A stretch of DNA of 64,000 nt from Volvariella volvacea V23 (lineage: Eukaryota > Basidiomycota > Agaricomycetes > Agaricales > Pluteaceae), in assembly GCA_000349905.1 (NCBI GenBank), contig KB722751.1:611512-675511 (forward strand), written 5' to 3'. The position numbers and the translations under genes are program-made. The notes below the pieces were generated by a model. It had not been told where the DNA came from and searched no databases. It saw nothing but the letters and a program-made list of their open reading frames with translations. Positions 61,004 to 64,000 of the stretch are shown piece by piece; position 1 is the first letter of the stretch, and each line of letters opens with the position of its first letter.

Positions 61004-61011
61004 TATAAAAT
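61004..61011 (+). promoter_or_regulatory. TATA box of DnaJ-like gene
   Basis: TATAAAAT about 75 bp upstream of the ATG at 61080. Confidence 0.5.
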
Positions 61012-61079
61012 AGCGTGCCCTCAGGGAACCGACTACATCTTCACCAAATTCATTCCCTGAACTCCGCGAGTCTGCCTAG

Positions 61080-62513
61080 ATGAAGACTTACCATCATCAA
61101 ATGTTGGGAGTATCAAACGCAGCTAGTGAAGCCGAGATCACAAAGGCATATAAGAAAACGGTACGGCATGCGGTCCTCGTGATATAATGCATTGAACCTC
61201 ACTACATAGGAACGATGCTTGTGGCATGCCAGACAGCACAGTGGGATCCTGATCGTCATCCCGATGACAGAGGACATGCAACTAGATACCTCAATGAGGT
61301 ACATATGACTGCATAATCCGTCAACATCAGCTCTGATGCCGTTCTATAGGTAGCCAAAGCAGGCCATACCCTGCAAAGACACTCCAAGCCCCCACAACCC
61401 CATTCAACACCTGTTCACAAGAGAACAGACTCCTCAACAACCTCAGACTCCGAGCTGTCGCGGTCAACATCAACACTAGGGTCCGGTGTTCGGCTTTGCT
61501 CATCGAAGAATACAAGTTCCTCGACAGCACCGACCACACCATCACATGCAACGCCACATCCACCACATCCATGGAAACCCCCAGCACCGAAAGCACAGGA
61601 AGAGCGCGGGGATGAAAGGGCAAGAGTGAAGCGTTCCAATTCGACGAGACATGAACGTGCCGCACCCCAATGGGATGTGCCGCCGAGGTATAGCATTCCG
61701 CAGATGCCCCGCAAGTTGACGAAGAAAAGCGTGCCTAGGTAACACTCATCCTTCTACTGCCCTTCAGCTGACTGAATACACCGCAGGGAGGTTTTGACCG
61801 ATTACGTCCCAGGGAAGCACGAACCACGAACTGCCTTCGGTGCTTCTGGAGATCATGGGACGCCTCTGACTGCATATGGACCTCCGCTGGTCGCGTTGGG
61901 GATGAATGAGTCAAGAGAGTGGAATTATGCACTTACACTAACCCTTGAAGAGCTGTTCAAAGGCAAAGTCTGTCATTTCCGCATAACCCGTCACCTGCTG
62001 TCTGGTAAGACGAAAACCGTGATACTGGATGTGAACATCCCACAGGGGTGCCGTGATGGAACAAAGATCCTTTGTAAAGGTGTAGGGCATGAGCGGCGAG
62101 ATGGAACGTTGCAGGACATCGCCTTCATAGTCAAGGAAGCCAGCCATGACCGGTTCTTACGGATTGATGACGACTTGTACGTGGATGTGCGTCTCCCGTA
62201 CATCGAAAGCTTCCGGCGAGAACGTGGGCGGGTGCACATCGAGGGGCTGAGCGACGAGAAATGGTGGATAGAGATCAACTACCCGAAGACGAAATCATGG
62301 CAGGGACTGTATCCGATTGAAGGAGCGGGCATGCCAATAAGGAAGGACAGCAAGGTTGTGGGGAGGGGCCGTCTGGTCGTACGGTAAGCCGGAACGGTGT
62401 GCAACTGACGAGATGTTGATGATGGTTGTTTTGGTAGATGGGAGATGGCCGCACCAGAGCCCACTCCATCCTTTCCGTTCTTCCGGAATTTCAAGTTCTT
62501 CCGGACGTCCTAG
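61080..62513 (+). CDS. DnaJ-like (type II) protein with altered HPD motif, 402 aa
   Basis: Exons 61080-61160, 61233-61298, 61350-61738, 61787-62383 and 62438-62513 give 402 codons. The J domain starts with YHHQMLGVSNAASEAEITKAYKK and continues across intron 1 with TAQWDPDRHPDDRGHATRYLNE. The family reads WHPDRHPDD here, so the His of the HPD motif is Asp (codon GAT). A Ser/Thr/Pro-rich linker of about 130 residues replaces the usual G/F region and there is no CxxCxGxG zinc domain. The C-terminal substrate-binding domain is good: ALTLTLEELFKGKVCHFRIT, VILDVNIPQGCRDGTKI, DIAFIVKEASHDRFLRIDDD and LYPIEGAGMPI, as in Sis1/DNAJB proteins. HPD is needed to stimulate Hsp70 ATPase, so this may be a J-like holdase or a regulator without normal Hsp70 activation. 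Confidence 0.85.
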
Positions 62514-62815
62514 TCTGCCTGGCCACAAACTATCTTGGCTCTGCAGTTTATGCGATATTTATGAAGAACCTTGACGATGCACAATGACGCTGGTAGATAC
62601 CCTATAGGAACATGTAATGTATGCGCGCAGTAGCTGTTAGAACACTCCATGCGCTACGGTAGAGATGCCCCCGATGCTAATGTGTATTATTACCATACAA
62701 CTTGTGCCTAGCCGTCCTCGTGATACTAGCCCTATTTCCCCACAACCCCTGTCATCACCGGTCCCATGCAAAAGCTAAAATCTTCTGCTCTCACCCCATT
62801 TTCCAACCGCTGCAG
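62514..62815. other. Intergenic, promoter of GMC gene
   Basis: About 300 bp without a gene; CT/CA-rich toward the next start. Confidence 0.4.
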
Positions 62816-64000
62816 ATGTCGCCCTCACACACTCGCGTATTGTTGGGTGCTGCTTTGACCTTCCTGGCTCTTCACCAACTGAAGAGAGTCAAGCGCAAGC
62901 GACGCCATGCCATCCCTCGGGCTGCAAGCGCCATCCTAGCAGCCCTTGGGATCCTTCTCTACCACGGGGATCGTGACTACACATGGAGGGTTCTTGTAGC
63001 TGCAGCCATAGGACTTGTTGTTCAGCGCGGATTGCTTCGGCAGAAGACTCGATACATCACAAACCTGGAAAAAGTTGGGCAGCGGATCGGGGGGACGGGT
63101 GCAGATCCTGCGGCACACGAGTATGACTTCATCATTGTTGGTGGAGGTGGCTATCGCATCCTATACAACCTAGAGCTGCTCTCACGCTGCAGCTGGACTT
63201 CTAGGTACCGCCGGGTGTGTTCTTGCATCACGCCTCAGTGAGGATCCCAATGTGAGGGTTCTAGTTCTCGAGGCCGGCGCAAGGTATGGCACATATGCGT
63301 CAATAGCCGCTACGGGGTTGTAACCTTGCTTGCACCAGTGGTCGAACTCTACGCTTCACGCGCATTCCTGTCAGTTATGGTCGTCTATTCCGCACCCAGC
63401 ACGACTACAATCTTTACACCGAGCCACAAGAGCATGCTAATGGAAGAGTCAAGTATTGGCCTCGAGGTAGGCGCATCCCACGAGTCCGATTCTTGTTGTC
63501 TTACCCATTTGCTTGAGGTAAAATGCTTGGTGGATGTGAGTTTTCGTTCTATGCCGCTGCGGCAGCGCCTGTGTATTGAATGCTCTTAGGTTCTTCCGTT
63601 AATGCACAGATGTGAGCCCGGAGTTGTTTGAAAGAGTTTCTTAATGTGACCTTTTGGCAGGGCTCAATACGGCGCACCCAGTGACTTTGACGAATGGGCA
63701 AAGATTACTGGCGACGATAGCTGGTCTTGGAGCAATTTCAAACGGTATGCTTCACACCCCTACGCATTATCCATCTAGTCACGCGTTGAATACAGTTATT
63801 TCAACAAGTTTGAGAATTACCAGGCGGATTCCAGATACCCACGAGTCGATACCAGTGTAAAAGGAAATGATGGTCCGGTTACAATTGGTTACTACAGCGC
63901 AATTTCACCCAAATCCAAGGATTTCGTTGAGGCGTGCACAAGACTTGGTGTTCCTTTCAGTCCAGATTTCAACACCACCAAGGGGACAATGGGCGTTAAC
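62816..64000 (+). CDS. GMC oxidoreductase, 5' part (runs off right edge)
   Basis: Exons 62816-63146, 63205-63283, 63340-63467, 63518-63535, 63590-63611, 63661-63744 and 63796 onward. The start has two hydrophobic segments (VLLGAALTFLALHQL and AILAALGILLYH ... VLVAAAIGLVV) flanked by basic residues, so the enzyme may be membrane-anchored. The FAD-binding motif DFIIVGGGTAGCVLASRL is followed by VLVLEAGA, then RIPVSYGRLF and the GMC signature WPRGKMLGGCSSVNAQM, assembled over microexons of 18 and 22 nt. After that come DFDEWAKITGDDSWSW and YFNKFENYQ. These FAD enzymes oxidise alcohols (aryl-alcohol, methanol, glucose or choline type); the substrate and the catalytic His lie outside the window. 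Cys replaces the common Ser in GGSSSVN. Confidence 0.92.

Larger units (their letters stand above)
59461..61079. other. Intergenic, 1.6 kb, with DnaJ-like gene promoter
   Basis: No supported gene. The right part carries a heat-shock-element-like palindrome (60806) and a TATA box (61004) before the DnaJ-like gene. Confidence 0.45.

Noticed and set aside
24316..62513. A secondary-metabolite gene cluster
   Set aside because: FAS, CYP51, the C6 regulators and the GMC enzyme look suggestive together, but FAS and CYP51 are primary-metabolism enzymes, housekeeping genes lie between them, and no PKS, NRPS or terpene synthase is present.

Overview
This window looks like a gene-dense piece of a filamentous basidiomycete (Agaricomycete-type) nuclear chromosome. 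The signs are many short introns (mostly 45-65 nt) in almost every gene, closely packed genes on both strands, a one-gene fatty acid synthase of basidiomycete type, fungal Zn2Cys6 regulators, a GMC oxidoreductase, a fungal F-box/Cys-rich protein and a TPR-array protein. I cannot name the species; the mix would fit a Cantharellales/Rhizoctonia-like fungus, but that is only an impression. I saw no rRNA, tRNA, CRISPR or clear transposon.

Layout. 1-1515: truncated TPR-array gene (-). 2400-3471: small unknown gene (+). 3571-4339: VPS51 (-), divergent from a long disordered nuclear-type protein, 4620-7103 (+). 8159-9364: F-box/Cys-rich protein (+). 9678-11590: ENV7/STK16-like kinase (+), convergent with a Lys-rich nucleolar-type protein, 11737-13090 (-), which shares a 119-bp promoter with mitochondrial exoribonuclease DSS1, 13210-16197 (+). 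16631-18675: CYP51/ERG11 (+). 18862-20867: PWP1 (-). 20948-21916: POF1-like nucleotidyltransferase (-), divergent from DBP5, 22032-24105 (+). 24316-37179: a single giant FAS gene (-; 21 exons, 3,939 codons before the stop). 37656-39190: Rag GTPase GTR2 (-), divergent from VTC4, 39424-42948 (+). 44851-47308 and 48217-50304: two tandem Zn2Cys6 regulators (-). 51268-53042: double-PH protein (-), divergent from acyl-CoA-binding protein, 53338-53856 (+). 56487-59460: membrane-anchored kelch protein (-). 61080-62513: DnaJ-like protein with an altered HPD motif (+). 62816-64000: GMC oxidoreductase (+), cut by the window end.

How the genes fit together. Most are conserved housekeeping genes and not a dedicated cluster. 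Lipid metabolism is well represented: FAS makes acyl-CoA, ACBP carries it, and CYP51 acts in ergosterol synthesis. Vacuole/Golgi traffic and nutrient signalling are represented by VPS51, ENV7, GTR2 and VTC4, and RNA/ribosome biology by PWP1, DBP5, DSS1 and the nucleolar-type protein. I found no obviously new multi-gene system. The best leads are the J-like protein with DPD in place of HPD, five GC-AG introns, several microexons of 9-25 nt, the TPR-array gene at the left edge, and two gene-poor stretches (42949-44850 and 53857-56486).

Gene models were built by hand by joining exons at splice sites that keep the frame and the family motifs. Junctions are predictions without transcript support.
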